NCBI GenBank assembly: GCA_004026145.2
Contig: CP034983.1
Span: 13,425,212-13,489,211 of the forward strand
Source: Takifugu bimaculatus
Taxonomy: Eukaryota > Chordata > Actinopteri > Tetraodontiformes > Tetraodontidae
DNA length: 64,000 bases
Direction: 5' to 3'
Shown here: one piece after another, positions 50,701-62,645 of the stretch
How positions within the stretch are numbered: the stretch's first letter is position 1
How the letters are laid out: the number at the start of each line of letters is the position of its first letter
Program-made: the position numbers and the translations under genes
The notes under the pieces: generated by a model
Told to the model about the DNA's origin: nothing
Seen by the model: only the letters and a program-made list of their open reading frames with translations
Databases searched by the model: none

Positions 50701-51753
50701 AACCGTGTCTGTTTCATGCTAATCACCGGCGTGATGCCATGTTGTTACAGCTGCAGGAACATCACATCTTTAACATGACGAGGCGACGGCACAGCATGAG
50801 GATGACGTCGCCAGAACATGGCATCACATCACCCATCCCAGCGCGACACAATGAAGTGATATGAGAAGATGTAACAACAACAACAACACAACAGAAGATC
50901 ACACAACATACAACATAAAACAACATGAAATTGTAAATTAGCTTCCCGTTTAGTTTGTTATGGATCATACAAATCACCAGAAAATGGTAAAATATGGACG
51001 TAGAAAAGTGCAGAAAGAGGGGAAAAAAATAAATATTATTTATATACATATATATACAATATTTAACTGTGTGAAAAAGTGTTTTCACTATTTCTGATAT
51101 GTAATTTAAACAATAAGGTGATCCATTCACCCACACGCCCAGCACTGGAAGACCAGATTATTATGTCATTTGATATTTTTTTAAAATCGCCATGACATTT
51201 GACCAGCCCCTCTTTTTTTTCAGCCACTTTGGAGAAATAATCTATTGATGCGAGCGGACGCTGATCGCCTGTGTAATCCCAGTCAAAATTCACACGTTGA
51301 AAGAGGCCTAACAGCAGATTAATGCCATGGCGATGTGTTCCGCTGCTGATGAGAGCAGCCTAAGCAGCTTCTTTATGGATGGTGGAAACGTTGGGGCTCC
51401 TGAGGCGGCGGGGACGGGGGACCCCAGGGGGACCGCGGGGTGATGCTCGGTGCAGAATTCATACTGTTCTTAATGTTCTCACCGCACAGAATGAAGAATT
51501 TGAGAAAGAAAAGACAAAGTAATTCGGACTTCTTTTGTATAAAATCCTCCAAAGAGCTACTCAGCCCATGATTTCATTATCAGTCCGACTTACACTAATC
51601 CTCTCACAGAGGAGTTGGCCCTTGTTAGATGTCTATACTTGCGTATCAAAAAACCCGGGGTGTCAATGGGTAAGAAGAATGGGAGTGTCCAATATGCCTA
51701 TAACGTTTACGTGTGTGTAGGAGACTGTGTAATTGGATGCTTACAAATGTGCC
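47703..51753. other. SHH-side gene desert, part 4
   Basis: Unique sequence. An open frame on the - strand at 50762-51145 runs through ACA/ATG-rich low-complexity DNA and is not considered a gene. An enhancer-like block with TAAATA, GATAAC and CAATCA cores lies at about 49780-49880. Confidence 0.5.
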
Positions 51754-51769
51754 GTGTGTGTGTGTATGT

Positions 51770-51801
<32 letters not shown>
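51754..51801. repeat. (TG)n microsatellite
   Basis: About 24 TG units interrupted twice (TA, TT). Confidence 0.93.
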
Positions 51802-51802
<1 letters not shown>

Positions 51803-54800
51803 CATGTTTGAGATCAATGCCAGATGCTCAAGACTGTTTTGATTTCCCACTTCATGGAGAACGTGAGCGTAATCTCCTCAGGATTCCCCCTCCAGAGGTC
51901 TTTAGCTGCCATAAGCCACCATTCAACAGGCAAAACCCAACATGGGCTTTATACAGCCTGATGGTATTAATGGATGATTGGGGAGGGGAGAAAGCTTAAT
52001 CTGCCCCGGTGGCTAACCTGTCGCTGAAAAGAAACCTGCAGGGAAGCCAGCCATGAGACCGGGGGCCTGACAAAGTGCATTGTTCATCCTCCGCCTACAT
52101 CCAAGGCTTCGCAGTGAATAATAAAATACTCAATTAAGTTCTGATAAATACCTTAATAGGTTTTTGAGCTGCTTTTAATCAGAGGCTTTAAGATGTGACA
52201 GTTGACACTGGAAACGTCGGCTGGGGCTGGATGCTGTTGGGGGGACAACTGATACAAAAACCTGATACGAAAATATGATTTGGATTCACCGCTTCGCTCC
52301 TTCCCCCAGGTTTTATCAAGGGATTTGGGCGCAATGGCGTCGAGGGAGGTCCCTCAATGTTCTGTTAACCGCTGCTTAATTGTGCTTGTTGTGCGTGTTT
52401 TTGGACTAAACCTCACGGAAGCATGTCAGGAGGTCAAATTCAGCACATGGATATGAAGCATTTTAGCAAATTAATGCTTATGAGAGGGAAAAACAGTTGC
52501 ACTCCGATGAAAATCCAACCAGATTCCAGGGGTTTTCCTATCTGTAACCTCCTCGTCTGTGCTCAGTAAAGTCAACGGTTAAGATATTTTTTGAATAAAA
52601 CGCGTAATCTGCCCTGAATCTACACTTAGCTATGAATCAGAAGCAGCTCTATATCAGCTCATGAGGGTGTTCATCACATTATAGCAGCCCAACACGTATT
52701 AAGTGGCCATGGATCACCGTCTGACACCTAACATTTAATCTGGAAGTTCCGCATGCAGCAGTATATTAGGCAATGAGCGCCATAATTGAGGGAAATTTGT
52801 CACGTTGGAAATATTTTTGGACTTATAACTGGCATTGCATGTTGATGCGGCTGCCAAAGACTTCTGTCATTCAAGTAAATCCAGAAGATATGCTAACTCC
52901 CTTTTAAGTGCTTTATCTGAAAGCAACCGTTGTTGGGAATAATAACATGGATGTGGGATGGATAACACTGACAAGGAATTAGGTGACCTGAATGTGAAGC
53001 GGTAGCATGCCCTCCTTCCCAGCCAAAAGATTCATGTCACATTGCACATATTGGTGGATTACCGGCTAGTTTAAAGAGCTTAAGACGAGTTCCTCGGGTG
53101 TGTGATCGCATCTGAGCAGTGTGCCTTAAAGCCCCCCCCTCACACCGGCTCTCCTTCCCTCTTGCTCTCGGGGTCTCTCGTCATTTGACTGCCTGAATGG
53201 CTTTGTGTGACAGCCGCAGCTACGCCGCGCTGATTGCAGCCAAAGCCGCGCGGCGTTACCATGGAAATGGCACTCAGGTTGCTCTTTTTGCACGGTGATT
53301 TTCAAAACTCCGAAGGAGTCGTACGTGCAACAAAGGCTTGTTCTGTTCCCACAATACAGCCCATAACCATATAACTGATACACCATCAGAATGGATATGA
53401 ATCGGGAACATATTACACCACAAACGTTTTAATTGCATTTAATTTGAAGCTCCTTGATTCCCCATTAAATGTCTTTTATATCAATTCTTCATTACATTTT
53501 TTTTTGGCCATTTTGGCTCAGGTGGATGTTAGGTTTGGAGTTCCAGTTGGAGTTCCTCCCGCATCGACAAAGATGAGCTGGCAGGTTACTAAATTACGAT
53601 ATAAAGATGTTAAAGATATCCTTTAGGCTTTTTGAGTTCTTCTGGCTCTTTTAAAGAAACGCCAATATGACGGACGACGCTCACTTCTGCTCAAGGTTTT
53701 TGTGAACTGGTGTAGAACTAATAATGCACCAGTTGTTATTCGCTTCGATATTAAAATTAGAATATATGAAACACACCTCAGCGCCTCGAAGACAGGCGAA
53801 GATTTACCCAAGGCCGGAGCTTTGCGTCGCCAGGGCGACCAGCACAATACTCGACGCATCGCCACGGAAGGCCTGAGAAATCATCAGGGTCTTACTCACC
53901 GTAATCTCCGATCGGCGCGGCCCCGCTCGACGCGGACGGCGTCGAATGGAGGGACAATTATCGCGTTTGTCCTGGAGAGGACCGTCGTCGTCTGGGAGAG
54001 GCTGAGTGAAAGAGATCAGAGGAGGTGGGTACACACACAAGTACATCTGAGGGCTCCGCAGATCCCAGGTATTAGCGACTGTCTGAATTAACAGGATACA
54101 CATACTTCACTGAACAGTCAACATGTCACGTCTTAACAGCGTTTGGCTCCGACCGCGAGCCAAAATTCTTACATGAAGCCCCGTGAGCCCCTTGCTGTTT
54201 CGCAAGCTTTAGATGAGGTCTTAAGCCCCAACAGAAGATGAATGCAGAGCGCTAAATTAATTTGAGGCATTTTCTTTTGTGCGCTGACAAAGGCGACCGG
54301 GTTGGTGCTGGTTTCCATAGCTGATGACAGATCACCGGGCTGCAGTGTTTGCCCAGGTGTCAGGCCTCCGCGGCAGACAAGCACGGGGTTTGTCCAGGTC
54401 TGCGAACCTCGCATTGCTGAAGACTCCCTGCACCTTAATCGTACAGGTCGGCCGTGAAAGAGCTAAAAAATAATTGTGACAAAATAAATAAGCCCCTCGC
54501 TGGAGTGTTGAGACATGCCCTGCATTCAAGACGGTCCGCGTGGAATAGGAAGAGGCTCTGAAAACACTTTCCAGCCTTTTTTTTTTTAATGTGCTCTTAA
54601 GATCGCTTCCGACCTTTTTCTCCCTGGCGTTTGACTAATATTCTATTGTTGGCTTGCAATACTTTAAGCGCCGCTCTCCAAACAGTCACAAAACAACTCA
54701 ATCTTTCTCTTTTGTTGCTTTAGATCACATCAATGAGCCGTTTTAATTGCTCAGTAGCGTATATAAATCGGCGCCCCGGGGCGTTTGGCAGGTCACCCAG

Positions 54801-55762
54801 GTTTTGGTGCAGCCGGGAGTTTCTGGGTGAATAAATAGAACCGGGTTTGTGCGGCTGCGTCTGTGCACGGCGGACCTGTTTGGTTAAGCCTTCCGAGGCC
54901 AGTCCTACACTTTGCATCCCATCACTCAGGAAGCTTGTTATGTCTGCATTTGGAGGATTCGGGCGCTGCACAGCTGGCAGCTACGACGCGTCTGGATCTA
55001 TAAATTTCCTCTGGCTGCCATGCAAATCCCTCGGCTCCACCCAAACCCCTCAGGTGGAGCTGACACAGGCAACAACCTCAGAAACTTTGCAACCGGAGGA
55101 AAACGTGAATCCCCGGCTGGTTGGCGATTTAAATATAAAAATATGCCGTACGTGTTTAAAGGCGTTAATTCATCGGGAAAGGCCTGGAAACCACTGTTGT
55201 GTCACGATCGCAGGTGCTCTAAATCACTCTCTTTGCCTGATTCGAGGGAGTGCCATTTGCATTACTCCCACAGTTTTCTATGATGTGCTCAGCCTTTTGA
55301 AAAACACTCACCCCGGACTGGATCGTGTGCGCACATGCTGCTCCTGCAAGTTTATATTTGTCCCTCTTTTCACTTTTGGGAGTCGATACAAGATGGCAGA
55401 ATTTCATGACGAGCTCCTAAAAGGACGCAGGTCCCTCCACATTGCTGCAGCTTAGGGGACAAAAGGGCAAAGGTGGGGGGTGTGGATGGGGAAGGGGAAG
55501 GGGGGGGTTCGTTTTTCCACAGGATGAGCAGCGAAGAATTGGAAGCCCCCGCCACTTAATTTGGCGGCTGAGACTTACCCTGCGAAGTTTTGTTTTTCTA
55601 AGCCTTGATCATTACAGAGTGTGCCCTGCCGTCAGCACCTTAAGCAAGTAAAAGCGCTTCCTTTATGAGCTAAACCCGCCAGATATTTGCTTTGCTCAGC
55701 CCAGTGAGAAGAAAAGAAGGTTTGCAGAGAATAACTTTTAAAAAACGGTGTGTACGATGCAA
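51802..55762. other. SHH-side gene desert, part 5
   Basis: Mostly unique. It includes the candidate element at 52620-52960, an RFX-like GTTACCATGGAAAT at 53255-53268 and the long open frame at 54847-55455, which shows no family signature. Confidence 0.5.
52620..52960. promoter_or_regulatory. Candidate conserved non-coding element
   Basis: Balanced-composition, repeat-free sequence with many homeodomain/POU/SOX-type cores (TATTAAG, ATAATTG, GCATGTTGATGC) and no coding frame. The candidate is judged by texture only. Confidence 0.3.
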
Positions 55763-55776
55763 GGGGGGGGGGGGGG
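55763..55776. repeat. Poly-G run
   Basis: Fourteen consecutive G. Confidence 0.95.
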
Positions 55777-56043
55777 TGGCAGGAGACATGAAAGAGTAGG
55801 AGAAATGAATTGAATGTTGTTTTTCTTCCCCAACTCTATGAAAAAGAGGGCGATGGGATCTGAAGGCTTCTATTCCAAAAGACTGAGCCAGGTGATTCAT
55901 CACGGCGCTCTGTCAAAAGAGCTTTCCACAACATGAGGTGAACAATGACGCTGTGATTGCAGGGACGGCAGCGCTCTTGATTGAGAGATATCAGCTATAC
56001 GTTGGGCTTCCCAGAGGAGGCCAAAGGCGAGAGGGGGTGGGCT

Positions 56044-56093
56044 GGAGGAGGAGGAGGAGGAGGAGGAGGAGGAGGAGGAGGAGGAGGAGGAGG
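56044..56093. repeat. (GGA)n trinucleotide repeat
   Basis: About 16 perfect GGA units. The arginine- and glutamate-rich open frames across it are artefacts of the repeat. Confidence 0.97.
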
Positions 56094-57713
56094 GTCGGGA
56101 CTGACTCGCCGATGAGGATCAGAAAATCTTTGACACGTGTGTCAGGAGAGCTCTGACGGGGAACCCTGCACGGCAGCGGCCTGCAGATAGGAACGCACGG
56201 CCGATTAGCCGCGGAGGTTGTAGTCGAGGTGGAGCAAAGGAACTTTCAGATCACGTTGGGTTTGTGTGTGATGGAGAGTTCGGCGGCCCTGGGAGCCAAG
56301 CTTGACGCTGCATGGACGTACGCCAGCTCCTGACATCAGACGTGCTGAGTGTATCTTGCCCGGCAGGTTAGAAGCTAACGCGTAGCCACGGACTAAAATC
56401 TGCGACACACTTTTTAAAAAAATGTAATCTTTAGAAGACTTATCATGCCTGCTTTTCATCTCTGCTTTTCTGACACAATTATTAGCCCCGAATAAAGGAA
56501 ACTTTGTTGTTTGTTGTGCTCTTTGCAGCCACCGACTGTTTGTGATGTCACTCTGTGTTCAACACGCAGCAAAATGGCGTCGCCAGTATAGCTGCAATCA
56601 ACATCATCCTCTTGAAATACAATAAAAAGCCTCATTACCTACGAAATTAGCTGTGTTTTTTGTTCGATTTCAGACCTATATTAGCTACTTTAATAACTGC
56701 TGGATGGCTTGGCTCATATTTAAGCTTTTATATGATCCATTTCCTCATCATATTTTCACAACGCGCAAAACCTCGTGTCATTATATTTTTAAAAAAAGCT
56801 ATTGCACGATTCTTTATTTTCCATTTAAAAGGAGCGGAAAAGCCTCAGCTCAAATATATGCCGAGGCTCCTATATGATGGTCATAAACTGGTGTTTTCAG
56901 CCACGTTTTATCATTTCCTTTAAAGCAGCTTTCCCCCCTCTGTGTGATAAAAGAGTAATCACCTTAGATGCTATTTACACTCAGGGCCGAGCACTACCAT
57001 TACCCTTCCATCAATATCAGCACTTAAAGTTCATAAAAGCGCGAGGCAGGCCCCCAGCCTGTAATTTTCATAGTCCCTAATTCACAGTGAGAAGAAATAA
57101 TATTACAGGGTATTCAGCTAAAGAGTGATGACATTCACACATAATCATGAGAGACGAGAACTCTCACTGCCTGCAGAAGCTGCGGTGCCCTCACGTGTGT
57201 TTATGGGAGGAAGTTTTTGCTTCTCTTCACTTAAATTGAGGCTGTGGGAAAGTACGAGCGAGCCGGCTCTTCCTTTTTCATTGAGGCGTTTGTGCACACA
57301 GATCCTGCTGACAGTCATCCGACCGGCTAAGATGTGCTAATGCTAACGAGTGGTGAGGCCAGTTTTGTGGCTGCAGGCGGTAAATTTGTTATAAGGTGGA
57401 AATACGGCGCGCCGGCCATTGATTAAACCCTTAAAATGGGTTTCAGCCCATGAAATGACGGCTTTCGCTGCCATTCGGAGCTAAAATGGAGTAATTAGCT
57501 ACTTCAGCGTGTCACCATTTTTGTTTCTCTCCGAGGAACTTGATGGTTTTCTTTTATTTTCCTCAAATTTCAAAATGTATTCAAAGGTGATATTTTGAGG
57601 GTGTGACGGGACCCACCAAGACTGTTGGGGTTCTTTGGTCTCTCATTGCTCCTCATTTGATGGATGAAATACTGCGAGTGTGTTGCACGCTCAGAAACAT
57701 GATTTTAATTGTT
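56094..57713. other. SHH-side gene desert, part 6
   Basis: Unique AT-rich sequence with no gene or repeat recognised. CATAAA/TTTATG-type homeodomain cores occur between 56640 and 57070. Confidence 0.5.
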
Positions 57714-57731
57714 GGGGGGGGGGGGGGGGGG
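57714..57731. repeat. Poly-G run
   Basis: Eighteen consecutive G, interrupted only after 57731. Its length may be poorly determined by sequencing. Confidence 0.95.
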
Positions 57732-57819
57732 CGGGTTAACTAAATGTAAGGAATAACTGCTGGCGTGCACAAGCACTTTATATTAGCAGCAGTTATGAAC
57801 TGAGCACAAATGGTATTCT

Positions 57820-58060
57820 CTTTAAAAGCACTTCCTGGAAATGAAGAATTAAACGGTGCCACTGCCGAGGCCAAGGAGTCGCTCCCGAACCGGAGCTAAA
57901 TTACACGGCTAAATCCATTTAGCGTGTTATTATTCCACCTACTGGCACACGCAGTCTGCCACAATAATGGTGAATATTCTCTGTTAACATCATTTGATGG
58001 GTATTTATAGCGCGGACGCTGCATAAAAGTGCTCTTATAATTCTTCCGAGGCCAAAAATA
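57820..58060. promoter_or_regulatory. Candidate conserved non-coding element
   Basis: Unique block with an ETS core (CTTCCTGG), TAAAT homeodomain cores, a GTTAACATC site, TATTTATAG and CATAAAAG. No coding frame was found. This is inference from motif density. Confidence 0.3.
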
Positions 58061-59540
58061 GAAGCCGCGTGCGCGATTTCGATGCTAAAGAGACTTTTTG
58101 ATCTTCGTGAGGACTGAAAATTCAGCTAAACTGTTCTGAAGTGACGCGCACGAGACATCAAGAGGCGGAAAAGAAGTCTTTCAAGTAATTCCACATTGTT
58201 TTGGGTGATTTAACCAACAATAAAGCTATTGATGACTCGATGAGGACAGAGGCGGGTTTTCTAAACCGACCTCCGATGACTCCTGATCCGGAATGAGGCC
58301 CGTCTACGTTACAGGCCATAACAAATCAGGCAGGAATGTGGGAATCAATTCCGAATCCTAAAGTACTAATTAATAACATCTCAGGTTACACTGTAGGCAT
58401 TTCTACTCATCTTCTGAAGTCTATTGTGATTTATGGGCCTAAAATATTTTACCTGCGACAGACATTTAAGCGCAGGAAAAGCTGCGCTTGGCGAGCAGCG
58501 CGTGACCCGGGGGCGCCTCGCAGATAGCGCCTGACAGATTAGCCCACTTCAAATGAACCCCAGAGTTCCTTTTGTGTCACGAAGCACTTAAATCGGGTCG
58601 ATCTGGATGCCTAAACAACAAAGTGAGCCTTTAATTGGAAAAATCTGCATGTGAGGCGGAAAAATTTAAAAAAAAAAAAAAAGCAAAGTTCGATATCGAT
58701 TTTAATCCCATCTTCTTGGCTTAATTCAGCCTCAGTGATACTCAGATGGTGACTCACGATGTATCGTTGCAAGATGTGACGCGTAATTGTGCTTTGGCAG
58801 GCTCGTTAGCAGGAAGAGCGAAATATTTGAATCCGTAACAGGAAAACCGTCCTCATCGCAGGTCCAGCTGGCCGAGACACAGAGACAAGCGGCGGGGGAA
58901 CCTTCACTGCTCAAACAGTAACAGCAATATTGAGAAAATGGCTAAATTACAGCCCTTTTTATGTGTAATTATTCAAAGGAAACCGAGATCTAAGCGGTGA
59001 ATGCGTTTAAAATGATGTACACACATCATAAGTAGCAGTTGTGTTTGTCAGCGCCTGGTTTTGAGCGTGTACGAACAGGTCAAGAGCATTTAATACCCGT
59101 GAGCCTGTTATGAGAATAACGACACCAGACCGGTGTGAAGACAATGGCCCGGCCTCAGTGATCCAGAACATCAGAGCTTTTATTGAAGCGGCTCCGGGGG
59201 AGCTAACCGCGCTCTTTTCCCGCCAGACACGCCGACATGGCGGCTAGAGAGAGACGTCGATCTATGAACCTCCCCGGGACGCGTAATTGCCTCTTCCTTT
59301 AAAGAAACAACTCGCCAAACTCTCCGAGACTCTCCTGTAACACGCAGCCCCCCTCCCCACACACACACACACATACACACAAACACACACCACCAACACT
59401 CGACAGCATCACGCGTGATTGAAAAGCATCTGCTAAACGATAAAAGCCGCCGTCGCTGCCAAATTAGCGCCGCATTCAAAAGTTCTGAAAAGGCTGCTGA
59501 GCGTCAACAATAGAGGCTGAGCAGCAAAAGCTTAATTATC

Positions 59541-59545
<5 letters not shown>
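58061..59545. other. SHH-side gene desert, part 7
   Basis: Unique sequence with an A-run at 58669-58682 and a CA-rich stretch at 59360-59390. No gene was recognised. Confidence 0.5.

Positions 59546-59594
<49 letters not shown>
59546..59594. repeat. (GT)n(GA)n microsatellite
   Basis: About 17 GT units followed by seven AG units. Confidence 0.96.
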
Positions 59595-60894
59595 TTTTTG
59601 TACAGTACGTGCGCGTGCGCCTTCCACGCAGGTTTCGCGCCAATGATGTAATATCATATATCTGCATTTGTCTGAGCATTACATCACCGATGCCTCCGGC
59701 TGCCAGCGAGGCGGGGACGCTGGAGTGGCGCCGGAGCCCAGAAGCTCTCCGTTCCATCGCTGTGCGACGCCAACGTGCGGCTGCGACCACATTCGCTGGT
59801 TTGATGCTTTGAGGGACTCGCCAGTAGACGTTTCACCGATGGCGTGGGGCGGTGACAGCGCGCAGCATCTGCACCCATGGCAGGTTTTTAAGGGCCAAAC
59901 GGTCCTGGTGTCTGATGTTAAACAGCTAATTCACACCTAGCTAGCCACAGAAATACTGCGGGCCCTCGCTTCCCGTCCTTCTTTGTCCATCCATGTTTAA
60001 ATCGGAGGTCTGAAATTGAAGTAAAAGTCTGATAGGCTAACAGTTTCTTCAAAGATGAGGCGCAGGGTTAGCTAGAGCCTGCCTTCATCACAGGATGACT
60101 CAGCGGATTCTCGCCCATTCGGATGATAAATCTCCTCCAGGACCGAATTGCTTCGACCTTTCTGCAAACCACCTTCATCCTCCCAGCGCTTCCTATTAAC
60201 GTTATGTCCGACGTAATGTGATCTATTTCGCTCTCTTCTTTGTTTTTGCTGCTACGCCTCCTGCCGTTTCCGCGCACACAAAGCTTAAACTTAGACGAGC
60301 AGTTTAAAAGCACGACCTTCAGCGTCCGAGAGGTTGGCGTTTCAAATGAAAACCAAACATCATCTTTAATGGCTGCCGATGCTGTCGGCAAGGATTTAGT
60401 GACTTTTTTAGCAAAGCGAAGAAAACCATCCGCGCTAGCACTAGCCTCAATGATTACTCACGAAAATGCTGATTCTTTCTAAGTAAAGTTGGCAAAAATG
60501 AGGTGAAAAAAGAGGTGTTTGGAATCATTTCACCTGTGGCGGGCTCATAAATGACCATCACATCCTCCTAATTCCCGCCTGGCTCTTTTAACACTTTGAA
60601 ATGGAGCTTTTAACGTGAAAAATGATGTCAGTTTACTCAAGACTCATCACCAACTCTGGAACTGTGAGCACGCGGAACGTCACGGATCGCTGTAAATATC
60701 GGCAGCCAAAGTCACCTGATCAGCCGCACCCGTCGATCATTTAGCTACAGATGGGTTAGCATCGTCTTCCTGGATCATTTTTTGCTAACGCTGCCTTTAT
60801 CCCTGCCACACACACACGCACGCACACACACACACACTGTCTCAGAATCAGAGTGACCTCATCTTTAAAAAAAAGTGCTTTGTCATTTTTTTAT
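59595..60894. other. SHH-side gene desert, part 8
   Basis: Unique sequence with a CA/CG-rich tract at 60809-60838. Open frames here are on both strands and are not protein-like. Confidence 0.5.
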
Positions 60895-61080
60895 TTCTGC
60901 AATTTATAAAGCGTAATATACTTTCCTCTGTGGAGATGGCAGAGCAACGGGTTCATTGGCTCATTTCTAAATTATGAGCCGGGCGGAAAACAGATTCAGA
61001 ACTTGGCCAGAATCAAGTTTGCTTCGATGACTTCATTACGCAATTTAAGTAATCACTGCATCCCGGTCGCGCACAAATTC
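60895..61080. promoter_or_regulatory. Candidate conserved non-coding element
   Basis: Unique sequence with an ATTATGAGCC segment, a CCATTGGC-like TTCATTGGCT, TTACGCAATTTAAGTAATCA (C/EBP- and homeodomain-like) and no open frame. It is bounded on the right by a poly-C run. Confidence 0.3.
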
Positions 61081-61121
61081 AGAATAATGCGGCCGGGGAC
61101 GTAATATTGCAAAGTATCGAT

Positions 61122-61132
61122 CCCCCCCCCCC
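61122..61132. repeat. Poly-C run
   Basis: Eleven consecutive C. Confidence 0.95.
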
Positions 61133-61709
61133 GTTTTCATTATTCTCCCCCTTCCCGAGGAAGACCTTTGACGGAGTGGCGTGATGAAAATGGCCCTGCC
61201 TCCGCTTAATTACTCGACTTGGCAACACATCCTGTGTTCAAAGGTTGAAGCAGGGGAGGACATAAAAAAGTCAGGCGTGATCGTCTGCGTGGGACTTCAC
61301 AGCGGCCCTTCATGTGGCCCCGCAGCCCTCCTGTAATTCCCGCTGATACCTGTGCATTAAGCCGGCTCGCACATCAAAAGGAGATTAAAATTAAAAGTAG
61401 AAACGAGGCGATCCGGAGATGACAACGTTTGTTGGGGGGAAGACAAAACGACAGACGGGTGCCCAGAATTTCCCTCTCGAGCTTTTGAAGCAAAGGGGTC
61501 GGGGTTAGTCCCGCGTTCTTCACCCACGCCAGGCGGCGGGGGGTCACGGGTCACTGTCATGGTTCCTTTAGCCCCCCGACGCCCGGCGGCGGCCTGCAAA
61601 CGTGCCCGGTCCTGCGCCTTCCCCAGCCTTCATGAGATGACCCAAGATGGGTGAAACCACATGTGAGGACGGGCGCCGAGGCGAGGCATCACCTACGCTT
61701 TCATGAAAT

Positions 61710-61732
61710 CCCCCCAACCCCCCCCCCCCCCC
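61710..61732. repeat. C-rich homopolymer tract
   Basis: A long C run is broken by AA near its start (CCCCCC-AA-C15). It immediately precedes a candidate enhancer block. Confidence 0.93.
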
Positions 61733-61734
61733 TC

Positions 61735-61975
61735 CACCTAGCAATTAAATCCAGTTAGAGATTCCTCTCAGCTGCATCAAGGTCTTCGCAGCAGCCTCCA
61801 GCCCATAATAACTATGGTCTGTGGCGCTTCAGCCATTCATTTCAGAAAGTGCTTTTCACCTTGCAGCTTTCATTACCCGCGCGCCAGAACGGCTGCGCGC
61901 ACGTGCCGGCTTATTTGTCGGCTTGGAGTGAGTTGATTAAACAAGTGTCGCGTCGTTATCCTCTAATCAATCCCT
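61735..61975. promoter_or_regulatory. Candidate conserved non-coding element
   Basis: Unique sequence contains CAATTAAATCC, CAGCTG, CCATAATAACTATGG (near-palindrome), GATTAAACAAG and TCTAATCAATCC. Several homeodomain/OTX-like TAATC cores cluster within 240 bp. No coding frame was found. Confidence 0.35.
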
Positions 61976-62504
61976 CCCCTCCGGTTGGGATTCAGGATCT
62001 ATAGCGCCGTAATGGAAGGTGAACCTGGGTCCAGGCGGGAGCGGCGAGGCGATTAGACGTGGCTGCGAGCTCACCGAAGAGGGAAAAAAGAGAAAGAAGG
62101 AGAAGAAGAGCCCCCCCCACCTTGATCGATCCTGTTGACTGAAACGGCCTTGGTTCATAACAGAGCGTGTCTGCTAGCAACAGCTTAGCTGCTCCACTGA
62201 GGCGTCTGTCCGCACATCTTTTAGGGGCGTCCGTGAAAGATGGGAAGAGCGGAGTCTCTGTTTATGGTCTTGACCCCGCTTGACACCGAGGGGACGTCAA
62301 CAACACGCTACTCCGGGGTTTGGTTTTCAGCCTCCAAACGCAGGTCTTTGCGCGGTTTCCCCCTCAGCTAGCATACAAACACCTCTTCTTCTGCGAAAAC
62401 CACCTTTAGCTCCATTTATCTGTTCAACTGAAGAAAAAAAACGCTGGGTTTTATTTGTTTTTTTCCATTCCTGTGAGAGAAAATAGGTCCAAAAGCTCTT
62501 GGAG

Positions 62505-62645
62505 GTTAATCCATATCATAATTTACCCCGCTATTGTCTAACACACACTCACACGTGCACTGCTCACTGGCAATAATTGATAGTCGGGAGAGGGCGTTGA
62601 TAACGTGCGCTGAGGATTTCAATCCTGACGTTTAATTATCTTTTG
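62505..62645. promoter_or_regulatory. Candidate conserved non-coding element
   Basis: Unique block with CAATAATTGATAG, GTTGATAACG, a GATTTCAATCC near-palindrome and TTAATTATCTTTTGACC. The clustering of SOX, GATA and homeodomain cores resembles an enhancer. Confidence 0.3.

Noticed and set aside
50762..51293. Two open frames on the - strand (127 and 76 codons)
   Set aside because: The longer runs through low-complexity ACA/ATG-rich DNA. The shorter has somewhat protein-like composition but no recognised family, no splice structure and no neighbouring transposon features.
56007..56156. Arginine-rich frame over the GGA repeat
   Set aside because: It comes entirely from the (GGA)n microsatellite.
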